A DNA stretch of 64,000 nt from positions 66,435 through 130,434 of the forward strand of contig CAXXSG010000010.1 in assembly GCA_963665915.2 (NCBI GenBank). The letters run 5' to 3'. Below are positions 9,427 to 18,018 of the stretch, one piece after another. Position 1 is the stretch's first letter; every line of letters starts with the position of its first letter. The translations under genes were made by a program, and so were the position numbers. Under the pieces are notes generated by a model. That model was not told where the DNA came from and searched no databases. It saw only the letters and a list, made by a program, of their open reading frames with translations. This DNA is from JAFGRU01 sp963665915 (GTDB lineage Bacteria > Desulfobacterota > Desulfuromonadia > Desulfuromonadales > JAAYDE01).

Positions 9427-9712
9427 GTTCCCTCGGTTACTCATACCTGTATCCGCGAGTTATGACCGGGCAATAGCGCAAATCATTGTCCCGCCTAAGC
9501 ATTCCAAAGATCACCGACGAACCTATGGGTGCGTCTCAGATTTTTGAAATACTTATTCAGGCCAAGCACTTTCACTCTTTTCCCGTCCCTAACCCACGGA
9601 TTCAGGTAATACTTCCCACCTCATTCCTTCTTTAAAGAAAAAACTAAAGAAAAATTAAGCCTGAGCCGATGGGTTTTATTGAATTGGAAACCCGTTTTTT
9701 CAGGAGAACACA

Positions 9713-10171
9713 ATGCCGTCCATTGACAGCTTAGCCCCTTCTGCAGCGTTGTCGCTTCCCACGTCCAGATCCATGGCATATAAGGTGTCGGAGAGAGCGT
9801 CCGTTCCAGAAAAAAATTCACAACACAGCGACTCCCTTTGGCACAAATTGGGGCGGGAATATGATCTGCGTGACATCTCCCTTCAGGGGACCGCTCAACT
9901 GTCGCAGGAACTCTATGATGCCGGCGAGATTTCTCTCCTGGACCATGCTATTCTTTCTTTTGACCCCAATCGTCTCCCTTTGGTTGGCGATACCTTTTTG
10001 AGCGAAGCGAACAGTGCCGGCAATCATGATCTGATCGCGGACTTTTCAGCCCGGATTGAGTTGAACCGACAGATGGGAGATGAAAAAAGCATGGCCAACA
10101 ATGAGCGCGTTTTAGACGTTTTGCAACGTCTTGAACAGGCCAAAGCGGGACCTTTCAGCGCTATTGTATGA
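9713..10171 (+). CDS. Hypothetical protein, 152 aa
   Basis: I do not recognise this protein. It starts at an ATG with a good ribosome site (CAGGAG, 9701-9706). The first 40 residues are Ser/Pro-rich and likely disordered. The rest is predicted helical, with WHKLGREYDLRDISLQG and a C-terminal helix (NNERVLDVLQRLEQAK). No signal peptide or membrane segment is seen. The gene is followed immediately by the convergent cyclophilin-like gene. The 286-base gap before it has no other coding signal. Confidence 0.55.
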   Translation: MPSIDSLAPSAALSLPTSRSMAYKVSERASVPEKNSQHSDSLWHKLGREYDLRDISLQGTAQLSQELYDAGEISLLDHAILSFDPNRLPLVGDTFLSEANSAGNHDLIADFSARIELNRQMGDEKSMANNERVLDVLQRLEQAKAGPFSAIV

Positions 10172-10202
10172 AAAAAAGGCGGGTGAAAAATTCAAAGTTG
10201 GG

Positions 10203-10553
10203 TCACCTGCCCCGGATCACCAGCGAGTCGCAATCCGGATTATCCAACAATTTTTTCCAGCCATCACCCCTTATTCTGCCGATATACTCCACGGCCCACG
10301 CCGGTCTCTGACCGAAAAAAATACACACATACCGGCCATTCTTTGTGTAAGCAATCCCGCCTGGCGGGATCTCCGTCACTGGAGTATCTTCCCCGAGATC
10401 GATGCCGATGGAGCCGTAAAGCTCTCCACCCCATTGCACGAGGCTCACGCGATAGGGGAGGTGTTCCGCGAAATTTTCAGCGATGCCGGTATCGAAAAGC
10501 TCTGCGTCCAGGGCAAATGAGCCGAAATCGAGTACAATTTCCTTTTTTGCCAA
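10203..10553 (-). CDS. Cyclophilin-like fold protein
   Basis: This 116-residue protein resembles the small cyclophilin-like family (TM1367/DUF369 type): a beta-barrel core with ENFAEHLPYRVSLVQWGGELYGSIGI, then EIPPGGIAYTKNGRYVCIFFG. Family members resemble a minimal peptidyl-prolyl isomerase, but their activity is not established. The start is a TTG at 10553 with AGGAGG at 10561-10566 on the minus strand. It lies downstream of the livF remnant, so it may once have been transcribed with that transporter. Confidence 0.7.
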   Translation of the reverse strand: MAKKEIVLDFGSFALDAELFDTGIAENFAEHLPYRVSLVQWGGELYGSIGIDLGEDTPVTEIPPGGIAYTKNGRYVCIFFGQRPAWAVEYIGRIRGDGWKKLLDNPDCDSLVIRGR

Positions 10554-10623
10554 GTCATGCCTCCTGCTTGCTTATATCCTCCCCTTTCTGAAGGATTGGT
10601 GACGGGCGTCGCGGTTGTTGGGA

Positions 10624-10992
10624 TCAGGCTCCCGGGTAACGGTTTTTTAAGGCATCGTTGTGGGCAATGTCGGCTGTAGCACCGGACCACACCACGCACC
10701 CCTTTTCCATCACATAATGACGGTCGGCGAGCCGCATTAAGGCATCCAGGTTTTTGTCGATCAGGAGGATGCCCTGGCCATATTCCTTGAGCGTCGAGAG
10801 ACCGCGCCAGATTTCTTTTCGCACCAGAGGCGCCAGCCCTTCCGCCGCTTCATGCAGAATCAGTAATTTGGGGTTGGTCATCAGGGCGCGGACTACCGCC
10901 GGCATCTGCTGTTCTCCGCCGGACAGTTGATCACCATGATTATCCAGCCGTTTCGCAAGGCGGGGAAAAATGGAAAGAACCCCTTTAAGGGT
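10624..10992 (-). pseudogene. livF: Truncated livF-like ABC transporter ATPase remnant
   Basis: The frame encodes only the C-terminal half of a branched-chain amino acid ABC transporter ATPase. It begins directly after an in-frame TAG (10993-10995) with ...IFPRLAKRL and then the ABC signature LSGGEQQM. The Walker A half is absent. Walker B is damaged: LLILHEAAEGLAP replaces the usual LLLDEPSEGLAP, losing the Asp. The H-loop region (GILLIDKNLDAL) is also atypical. An internal ATG at 10905 starts a 93-codon frame but could not make a working ATPase. No other liv genes are nearby. It looks like a residue of a deleted or transferred transporter operon. Confidence 0.75.
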
Positions 10993-10995
10993 CTA

Positions 10996-11302
10996 GGGTG
11001 CAATCTGTACGACCATCGGCATTATTTATCAGATGGTTCAAAAATGTTTGAGAGATAACATAAATGGGCGAATTTTGCGACGCAATACCTATAGAGTTTG
11101 AAATACACGTCAGCATGAATTTAACTTATTGACCTAAAAAGAAAATTGAATAAAAATTAAAGAATTATGAAATTATTTTTCAGTGTGGCTCTGCTTTGAA
11201 GGCAGGACTGAGTTTCGGAGCATGATCGGCTCAGATGGCTTGTGGATCGATGGGTCGGCCTACAGCGATTTTTGATATTGACAATCAAATCCAGGGGGGG
11301 AG
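10996..11302. other. AT-rich intergenic region upstream of the metalloprotease
   Basis: About 300 bases without a supported gene separate the livF remnant from the secreted metalloprotease. The region is clearly richer in A and T than its neighbours. It ends in GGGGGGGAG, a strong ribosome site for the next gene. Several TTGA-type boxes occur but no pair with correct spacing is convincing. It presumably holds the promoter of the protease gene. Confidence 0.4.
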
Positions 11303-12664
11303 ATGAGAGTTCATTGGAAGGGAGCATTGGTTGGGATTGGAGTGATCCTTGTAGCATTGATGTTTGTTCCGCATTCGCATGCGGCAACCAAAAAAACCGA
11401 GAGAAACAAAGCAAACGCTGAAGCTTACTGCCGGGAGATGGCAGCGCAAGGAATACCCTGCAAGATTTCGCCGACTACCGGTTGCGGGGTTGGCTGGACA
11501 AAAGCAAAAAGATTCAGAGACGGCGGTAATGCCTGGTATGCCTGTAAGAAAAATGACTATGGACAGGGTTCGGATGAAAACAAGCGCAAGGCGGAAGCGA
11601 AATGCGAAGAGTATCGCCGGAAATATGACGGGGACTGCAAAGTCGACAAAGGTTTGTGCCCAAGTGGATATAGAACCTACGCTGAATTCAAGAAAGGCGG
11701 AAGTAACTATCGTGCCTGTATAAAAAAAGATGAAAAAAAGGATCTGTACGAAAAACAGGCCCGGGAAAAGTGCCGGGAGTATGAAAGGCTCAATCCGGGG
11801 GCTGACTGCAAGATCAGCAAAAACCTGTGCCCCCCACGCTGGGAGGCGATAGGGCATTACCGTGGACCCGGAGGCAGAAACTACAGTGCCTGCGTACCCA
11901 AGTGTCCCGAGTGGAAAATCAATATGGAGTTCATCATCGGCTGTAATGAGTGCGCCAGCTGGAACTCCAATGACTGCAAGCTCATTCGCCGCTGGCTTAA
12001 TAATGAGATTAAAACGACCGAAATGATTTATGACACTCCGCCGGCCATGAAAATCAAACCGACCTTTATTTATAAAGCAAAAAAAGGCGGGAAAAATTTG
12101 AACAGCCTGTCTTTCAGGAACAACACTAACTACAGAAAATACATGGACAAAAATCTTGACCACGTAAGAGAGTGCGAAAAACGCTATACCCAGGGTAGCA
12201 ATAAGGGAAAATGCCGAAAGCACTATATGACCCGTGGAAAAATGCGGGTTCTGGTGACCAATGAGCTAAAAGTTGATGGCCGGTCGATCGGCGGCAAATC
12301 GTACTTTCCCACACTTTATCGACGGCATGCGCCGATTCTGGTAAACCCGGGTAATCTCTCGAAAATTGTGAACACGTGCTCCAACAAGGATCGAAGCGTG
12401 CTGGCCCATGAACTGGGCCATATGTTCAACCTCGAACATACATTCGCAAGGGATGTATGCAACGGCGATTATGCCAAGAGGGAAGGCTCCAGTTTGAGAA
12501 GCGACGGGAAAATGAACCTCATGGATTATGGGCTGCAGAAATCGGATGGCTGTTTCCGGGTACCTTTCCTGAACAAGTGCCAGAGAAACAAAGCGGCCCT
12601 GGAGCGGAGGCTGCACAGTTACAAATGTCGGGTGAATTACATGTTTATTAAAGGACTGCGCTGA
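11303..12664 (+). CDS. Secreted zinc metalloprotease (M43/metzincin-like) with three Cys-rich repeats
   Basis: This exported protein has 453 residues. Residues 1-27 form a signal peptide ending SHA. Three related Cys-rich repeats follow, with Cys at 43/53/61/81, 101/112/119/139 and 157/169/176/197. Each has the order C-x(9-11)-C-x(6-7)-C-x(19-20)-C and ends in a GG..WYAC/NYRAC/NYSAC block. The C-terminal half carries HELGHMFNLEH (His369, Glu370, His373, His379), the HExxHxxxxxH metzincin zinc site with Asn in place of the usual Gly. A Met-turn (NLMDYG, Met407) follows. The HTF...C.GDY...NLMDY pattern resembles M43 pappalysin-type peptidases. A strong ribosome site precedes the ATG and a terminator follows. 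The substrate is unknown; the repeats may bind wall or polymer. Confidence 0.75.
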   Translation: MRVHWKGALVGIGVILVALMFVPHSHAATKKTERNKANAEAYCREMAAQGIPCKISPTTGCGVGWTKAKRFRDGGNAWYACKKNDYGQGSDENKRKAEAKCEEYRRKYDGDCKVDKGLCPSGYRTYAEFKKGGSNYRACIKKDEKKDLYEKQAREKCREYERLNPGADCKISKNLCPPRWEAIGHYRGPGGRNYSACVPKCPEWKINMEFIIGCNECASWNSNDCKLIRRWLNNEIKTTEMIYDTPPAMKIKPTFIYKAKKGGKNLNSLSFRNNTNYRKYMDKNLDHVRECEKRYTQGSNKGKCRKHYMTRGKMRVLVTNELKVDGRSIGGKSYFPTLYRRHAPILVNPGNLSKIVNTCSNKDRSVLAHELGHMFNLEHTFARDVCNGDYAKREGSSLRSDGKMNLMDYGLQKSDGCFRVPFLNKCQRNKAALERRLHSYKCRVNYMFIKGLR

Positions 12665-12694
12665 TACTTCTGGATTTTTCCAGGCGAGTTTAAC

Positions 12695-12731
12695 GGGGCC
12701 GGATTTTCATTTTCGGCCCCATCTTTTTTTT
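12695..12731 (+). terminator. Intrinsic terminator after the metalloprotease gene
   Basis: The stem GGGGCCG (12695-12701) pairs with CGGCCCC (12714-12720). It is followed by a run of eight T (12724-12731). It lies 31 bases after the metalloprotease stop. Confidence 0.8.
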
Positions 12732-12775
12732 AGTCAAGCCACTATTGTGGATATGGTTTAAGAGGAGCGACCTCT

Positions 12776-13138
12776 TCAGTATTGACCGGTCGCGAGCAGC
12801 ACGAGGGTGCAGGCTTCCTGAACGTCAATGCCGTGCTCTTTCAGAACAGCCATATGCTCCGGGTGTTCGGTTTCGGGATTGAAAATGACACGGCCCGGCT
12901 TTTTCTTGATGATCTCGTCGATCATACCGTCCTGCCGTTTCGGCCCGACATAGAGGGTAATGGTGTCGATTTTTTCGGGGATTTCGGAAATACAGCGGAA
13001 ACCATCGACGCCGAGAACAGATTTTCCATCAGGGGAGACGGGAAACACGTTGTGCCCATGTTCCATTAGTTTTTGCTGGGCCTTGAAAGAGTAGCGATGC
13101 TCCTTGGCACTCGCTCCTAGAATTGCCACGTTTTCCAT
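12776..13138 (-). CDS. CoA-binding domain protein
   Basis: This 120-residue cytoplasmic protein has a Rossmann-type CoA-binding domain of the YccU family. The N-terminal NVAILGASAKEHRYSFKAQQ is the nucleotide loop, followed by GHNVFPVSPDGKSVLGVDGF and the C-terminal EACTLVLLATGQY. Family members are stand-alone CoA-binding folds of uncertain role. The ATG at 13138 is favoured with GAGGTG just upstream; an in-frame GTG at 13144 would add two residues and overlap the ribosome site. Confidence 0.8.
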   Translation of the reverse strand: MENVAILGASAKEHRYSFKAQQKLMEHGHNVFPVSPDGKSVLGVDGFRCISEIPEKIDTITLYVGPKRQDGMIDEIIKKKPGRVIFNPETEHPEHMAVLKEHGIDVQEACTLVLLATGQY

Positions 13139-13501
13139 TTGCACCTCATGTAAATTTTGTTGGGATAACCAGCCAATATATGGTTTCTGGATAATTTCTT
13201 GGATTTAAGCGAATAAGTTAAAAATGGCTTGTTTTTGTGGGTTCTCAAACTGGATAACACCAAAAAGTAAGAATATCGAGAAAACCTTATAAAATCGATT
13301 TCTCAAAATCCCCGTTTCGATGAAAAATTTGAGTTTTCCGGACACTTAGCAAATAGCCCACATCAACTTTACCAGAAAACTCCATTAAATTAACAGACTA
13401 TTGTGGCTCAGCTTTTATGCCTGTCTTTTGGGCAAATTTTTGCATTACCTGATCCTCTGAATTTTTACCATGTTTGGTCTATTTTATCGAGGTGATCTCC
13501 C
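13139..13501. other. Intergenic region between divergent genes
   Basis: About 360 bases without a supported gene lie between the divergent CoA-binding and TPM lipoprotein genes. It must hold both promoters. The only clear signal is the GAGGTGA ribosome site at 13489-13495. No repeat or hairpin stands out. Confidence 0.4.
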
Positions 13502-14515
13502 ATGCGTAATTTTCTGCTTTCTTTTCTATTTTTCGGGCTGATATTCGGCTGCTCCACAGGAGGCAACGACTTTCTGGAAGATCCGGCTAAATTTCTCAGC
13601 GCTTCGGAAAAGGAGCGCATCGAACACTACCACGCTGTCCTGCTGAAAGCGCAAGACATTCATTTCAAGGCGGTTTTTCTCAAGGATGCTGTTGCCGATA
13701 TCGACCAAAAGGCGGTGGAGCTTTTTGATCAGTACAAGTTGGGCGAGAAAACCAAAGCGGCTAAAGGTGTACTTCTGCTGGTCGATGCCAAAGGAAAAAA
13801 AGTTCGCCTGGAGATCGGCTATGATCTTGAGGCGGTCTTCCCCGACGGTTTTGTCGGTTATGTGGAAGAAGAGCAGATGGTTCCGTTTTTTGCTGCCGGG
13901 AAGATTGGTCCGGGAGTTGAAGCGACGGTTGAACTGCTCGTGGCGCGCGCCATGAAAGTGGCTGATGAAGGGAAAAAAGGAAGTGTCGGAGAGCGCTACT
14001 CAGGTGGTGCCGGGGCCAAAGTGGACGTCCGGATCGGTTCAGGCCTCCTCGATAAGGGAATGGCAGCAAATCCTGATAATTACAGGGCACAAGCGGACCC
14101 GCGCCTGACCCTGGAACAATACCTCCTTGCTCTCTCTCGCCACGTGAAAGATCCGAACCTGGGAATTTACACTCCAGACACCCGCCGGTTTTTCAGCCAG
14201 TGGGTGGTTACCAATGCCCAGCAGGACAATGAATTCAGGGAATTGTCGGAAAGAATTTCAGAAGGTTCGGTAGAGATAGCCGGAGAAAAAGCAGTAATTT
14301 GGTTTCCCATTGGTGACCGCCAGACCTCCCCCTACTTTTTCCAACAAGGGCCCGAAGGTTGGATGCTCGACTTTGCCGGAATGAGCAGCTGTATCAGGTT
14401 CAACCACAAAAACCAGTGGCATTTCAAAACCCTGGAACATCCCTACATGTTCGCCTTTAAAGGGTTTGTTTTCGACAGCCATGGCTTTCCCCACGTGCGC
14501 CGCGGTAAATCCTGA
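13502..14515 (+). CDS. Lipoprotein with TPM domain
   Basis: This protein has 337 residues. The N-terminus is a lipoprotein signal (FFGLIFGC, lipidated Cys17). Residues about 30-160 form a TPM domain (KFLSASEKERIEHYHAVLLKA, KGVLLLVDAKGKKVRLEIGY), a fold found in photosystem II repair proteins and in membrane-anchored bacterial proteins. The usual QTT metal site is not obvious. The C-terminal 170 residues (LTLEQYLLALSRHVKDPNLG to the end) are not recognised. The GAGGTGA ribosome site sets the start. By analogy it acts at the envelope, but its substrate cannot be read from sequence. Confidence 0.75.
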   Translation: MRNFLLSFLFFGLIFGCSTGGNDFLEDPAKFLSASEKERIEHYHAVLLKAQDIHFKAVFLKDAVADIDQKAVELFDQYKLGEKTKAAKGVLLLVDAKGKKVRLEIGYDLEAVFPDGFVGYVEEEQMVPFFAAGKIGPGVEATVELLVARAMKVADEGKKGSVGERYSGGAGAKVDVRIGSGLLDKGMAANPDNYRAQADPRLTLEQYLLALSRHVKDPNLGIYTPDTRRFFSQWVVTNAQQDNEFRELSERISEGSVEIAGEKAVIWFPIGDRQTSPYFFQQGPEGWMLDFAGMSSCIRFNHKNQWHFKTLEHPYMFAFKGFVFDSHGFPHVRRGKS

Positions 14516-14603
14516 GAAATACTTAACTGTTCAGGTGGCTCGGCCAAGTCTTAAAAAGATCAGGTTGTCCGGAAGAGAAAATCTCCTCACGCCCGTTCGC
14601 TTT

Positions 14604-14746
14604 ACTCTCTCAAGCCGCCAAGACGCAAAGAGAGGCAAAGACTCTAACTGCCGAAACCGTCGATAAAGGCGGAGTAAAACTAAACGGGATCATCCGTCAT
14701 TGGTTCTTTGCTGTTGGTTTATTTTAGCGTCTTTGTGTGAGGTAAA
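14604..14746. repeat. Degenerate copy of the CGC-AAAG dispersed repeat
   Basis: The stretch at 14611-14640 (CCGCCAAGACGCAAAGAG followed by GGCAAAG) and the opposing TAGCGTCTTTGTGTGAGG at 14726-14743 match the two outer arms of the palindromic repeats found throughout the exopolysaccharide locus at 56-64 kb. It is the only copy I found outside that locus. The central arms are not recognisable here. Confidence 0.55.
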
Positions 14747-14750
14747 GATG

Positions 14751-15230
14751 CTAAAGTTTTAGACACCCAGGAAGCTCCTCCAGCCAGCCGACCTTTTTCA
14801 GACCCCATAAGCCGATCAGTATCGCTTCGGCAGCATCGTGGCGCAGCGAAGTCGGCCGGGAAAGGCCGAGCCATTCGATGACTTCTCTGGCCCGCTCTTC
14901 GGCGCTGAGCTTGGCTATAGCCCCTTTTTTTTGCTCCCTGGGATAGAGAAAAACCCTGCGCCAGGTTTCCGCGCTGACCTGCAAAACGGCGATATCCCGT
15001 CGTTCAGCCTCGCGTCTCCAAACCTCAGCCAGGTCGCCACCCCCTTCAACTATCAACCACGACAGGCCTTCAATATCCTTCAGCATGTTGAAGGCATTTT
15101 TCTTCAGGCGGCTTCTGTTGCCGAAATTCTGCGAGCGGTACCAGTGTAGCCGGCACTGGTGGTCGAACAGAGCGAAGCCGGTTCGGACACCCAGGTCGAC
15201 ACTTAGAAGGTATGGCCCGGTTTCTTCCAT
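14751..15230 (-). CDS. RuvC/RNase H-fold nuclease-like protein
   Basis: This 159-residue protein has the pattern of a RuvC-like (RNase H fold) nuclease. The first beta strand is LLSVDLGVRTGFALFD with Asp12. Strand 4 is WLIVEGG with Glu62. A C-terminal helix HDAAEAILIGLWG carries Asp132 and Glu135, the place of the last catalytic acids in RuvC. The middle has an ETWRR segment. Whether it cuts Holliday junctions, other DNA, or nothing is unknown. It stands alone between a repeat remnant and the MscS gene, with no repair or CRISPR neighbour. RuvC itself is usually encoded next to ruvA/ruvB, so this is a paralogous family. Confidence 0.65.
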   Translation of the reverse strand: MEETGPYLLSVDLGVRTGFALFDHQCRLHWYRSQNFGNRSRLKKNAFNMLKDIEGLSWLIVEGGGDLAEVWRREAERRDIAVLQVSAETWRRVFLYPREQKKGAIAKLSAEERAREVIEWLGLSRPTSLRHDAAEAILIGLWGLKKVGWLEELPGCLKL

Positions 15231-15426
15231 ATGTCGTCAGCCTATTGCAAGATTGCCGATTTTCCCAGTTTGAAAAAGTCCACTCTTTCTTATAAAAATA
15301 TCACCTGTTTGTCCTAATGCCGCAGGCCAGGTTTTTTTTCGTAAACCAATGTGAAAAAGCTGTTAAAATGTGCGTTGTGTTTCGAGCTTTGGCAGGAACC
15401 ATTTCAATGGGTTTTCAGAGGAAAAA

Positions 15427-18018
15427 ATGAGGAATAAATTCAGCAGACTATTGATTGTATTGGGGTTCCTCTTCTTTTTGGGGGTGAATGTTGCGACGGT
15501 GCTCGGTCAGGAGCCGGTTGCCGAGGAAAAAAAGGTTGTTGAAGAAACCTTTCCCGGATTTTCAGAAATTGTGCCCCGCTCGACAGTAGTGGTTGAAGAA
15601 GCGGTGCAGGCAAAGGCCAAACTTTCCACTCTCAAGGATGTGTCCGAACAGGAAAAGTCATATCAGTCGTTAAAAAAGGACCAAGAGGAAATAGACAAGC
15701 TGGGGAGTGAGGTTAAAAACATACCCCACCCACATTATGACCAGATACTTTTTTTCCGCAACAAGGTAAACAAGCAGAACAAAAGCCTAGACGAACTTCT
15801 TGCGGGGGTTTCCAGTCGTCTGGCGGAAGTCGATACAATAGGCCAGAAATGGCGGGAGAAAAAAAACTATTGGGAAAAATGGAAACAAGCCCTTCGGGAA
15901 AAATACCAAGTGGCCGCTGGACAAAAGACCCCTGAAAGCCCTCCGAAAAGCGCCTTTTTAGAAGCAGAAAAAACCATTGCTGGGGTCTTGGGGGAAATTC
16001 AGAAAACCTTTGATCCACTGATCTCCCTTCAGAAGGAATTATCCTCTCTCCAGGAGATTAATCATGCCCATACGCTCTGGATGGAGACAAAATTCAATGA
16101 AATTCGCAAGAACCTTTTCACGAAAAATGCCCCATCCTTTAAAAATCCCGATTTTTATAATCAGTTTGAGCCTTCTTTGTGGGCGGATTTTTTAGAAGGC
16201 TACCGTTCCCTAGGAGACTTTGAAGATAAGTATTTCGAGGAGCAGGGATGGGTTTTTAGCCTTCAATTTGTACTGGCCGTTATTCTCACTTTAACCATTA
16301 TGCGTCTCCGCAACAGGTCGGGAGAGGTGGAAGAGTGGAGCTTCTTCTGCGAGCATCCGGTTGCTGCGGGCTTTTTTATATCTTTTATCACCCTCAACTT
16401 TCTTTATTCCGGAGTACCGTCTCTTCTGCGGCTCGTAGTTTGGGTGGTGGTAGCGACCTCCATTGCTTTCATCGTTTCCAGTATCCTTAATGACAAGCGG
16501 AAGATTTTTCTGTTCTTTCTTCTGGCCTTTTTGTCCATATTGACTGTTTTTCTCCAGACGATCTCCTTCCCTCAGCCTCTTTTCCGTTTGTATCGGGCAG
16601 TTCTCTGCTTGATGGGGATACCGTTTTTGTGGCGGATATCGAGAAAAAAGGTCGAGCCGTTACCGGATAAAAGCCCAATCCTTTCCTGTCTGTTCAATGC
16701 CTCCTGGCTTTTCAAGGTAGGCGCCGGGGTCCTGATAACGGCTTTATTGGCTGAGATCGGTGGGTATATCGCATTTTCTTCCTGGTTGTTGGAATCGTCC
16801 GTTCTGACAGTCTTTGTCCTGCTTTTTGCTTCCATGGGTATTCGCCTTGGGGAGGGCGGGGTTGCTTTTATTGCCGGAAAAATCCATTTTCCCCCGCGAT
16901 CGTTTCTGGACAGTATCAAGGAGCAGACCGTTGCCCGCATTAAGCTCCTGGTGCGGATCATTCCGGCTGCCTATGCAGGGTTGTTTCTTCTCAAAATGTG
17001 GCTGGGGAGCAGCTCCATTGGAGTGATTTGGCAAAGCATCATGGGTTTCCGGGTCACTTTCGGAAATGTGGATCTATCGGTTTACATGGTCCTCATGGCT
17101 GTTCTGTTTATTTACCTGTCCCTGGTTGTCTCCTGGGTTCTTGGGCTGTTTTTCGACAAGGAGGTTTTCCCCAAAAAAAGGGTGAGTCGCGGAGTTAAGG
17201 ATTTAGTCAAAAAGCTGATTCACTATTCACTCATCCTGGTCGGTTTTTTGATGGCCCTCAGTGCCCTTGGTCTTGACTTTCAAAACTTCGCGGTCCTTGC
17301 CGGGGCTTTTGGGATCGGGATCGGTTTCGGGCTGCAGAATATTGTCAACAACTTTGTCAGCGGTCTGATCCTCCTTTTTGAACGTCCGATCACGGTGGGA
17401 GACATCATTGTTTTTCAAGGCGAGTGGGGGACGGTGCGTCGGATTGGTCTGCGTTCGACGGTGGTGGAAACCTATGATCGGTCCGAAATTATTGTCCCCA
17501 ATTCCCAGCTGGTTTCCGAGGCGGTGGTCAACTGGACCCTTTCCACCCCCACGAGCAGAATCATACTGTCTGTCGGGGTGGCCTATGGAACTGACATCGA
17601 AAAGGTTTTGGGCATTCTTGAGAAAGTGGCCAATACTCACCGGGAGGTTCTGAGCGAGCCTGTTCCCTGGGCGATGTTTGCCGGTTTTGGAGAGAGTTCC
17701 CTCGATTTTGAGCTGCGTGCGTGGGTGGGCAGTATCGACAGTCGCTTTAAGGTTAAAAGCGACCTGGGAAAAGCTATCGATCTGCGCTTCAAGGAAGAAG
17801 GGGTAGAAATTCCCTTCCCGCAGCAGGATCTGCATTTGCGGTCTGTGGACGGAAAAGCCGGCAGGGCCCTTTTCGGCCAGACGATTTCCCAGAAAAGTAT
17901 CCCAAGCCATCCAGTCGCATTGGCGAGATGTCTGGCGAAGAGGCGAAGGATGCGGCTGAAGTTACTGCAAGGAGATCGAGAAAAAGCCTTTGAGAGATCT
18001 TGGCGATGGCGGCCCTGA
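15427..18018 (+). CDS. Large mechanosensitive channel of the MscS/MscK family
   Basis: This inner-membrane channel of 863 residues would release solutes during hypo-osmotic shock. It has a signal peptide (to about residue 28, ATVLGQ) and a long periplasmic coiled-coil region rich in Glu/Lys (about 35-250). A series of about ten membrane helices follows. The MscS core at about residues 595-820 has the pore helix with the Gly/Ala pattern GAFGIGIGFGLQNIVNNFVSG, then FERPITVGDII, TVVETYDRSEIIVPNS and the cytosolic vestibule. The ATG at 15427 has AGAGGA just upstream; an in-frame ATG at 15370 is too early. The long N-terminal extension puts it with MscK/YbiO-type proteins. Confidence 0.9.
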   Translation: MRNKFSRLLIVLGFLFFLGVNVATVLGQEPVAEEKKVVEETFPGFSEIVPRSTVVVEEAVQAKAKLSTLKDVSEQEKSYQSLKKDQEEIDKLGSEVKNIPHPHYDQILFFRNKVNKQNKSLDELLAGVSSRLAEVDTIGQKWREKKNYWEKWKQALREKYQVAAGQKTPESPPKSAFLEAEKTIAGVLGEIQKTFDPLISLQKELSSLQEINHAHTLWMETKFNEIRKNLFTKNAPSFKNPDFYNQFEPSLWADFLEGYRSLGDFEDKYFEEQGWVFSLQFVLAVILTLTIMRLRNRSGEVEEWSFFCEHPVAAGFFISFITLNFLYSGVPSLLRLVVWVVVATSIAFIVSSILNDKRKIFLFFLLAFLSILTVFLQTISFPQPLFRLYRAVLCLMGIPFLWRISRKKVEPLPDKSPILSCLFNASWLFKVGAGVLITALLAEIGGYIAFSSWLLESSVLTVFVLLFASMGIRLGEGGVAFIAGKIHFPPRSFLDSIKEQTVARIKLLVRIIPAAYAGLFLLKMWLGSSSIGVIWQSIMGFRVTFGNVDLSVYMVLMAVLFIYLSLVVSWVLGLFFDKEVFPKKRVSRGVKDLVKKLIHYSLILVGFLMALSALGLDFQNFAVLAGAFGIGIGFGLQNIVNNFVSGLILLFERPITVGDIIVFQGEWGTVRRIGLRSTVVETYDRSEIIVPNSQLVSEAVVNWTLSTPTSRIILSVGVAYGTDIEKVLGILEKVANTHREVLSEPVPWAMFAGFGESSLDFELRAWVGSIDSRFKVKSDLGKAIDLRFKEEGVEIPFPQQDLHLRSVDGKAGRALFGQTISQKSIPSHPVALARCLAKRRRMRLKLLQGDREKAFERSWRWRP

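Noticed and set aside
11285..12223. 312-codon minus-strand frame opposite the metalloprotease
   Set aside because: It is the antisense of a gene with signal peptide, Cys repeats and HExxH motif; its translation matches no pattern and has no ribosome site.
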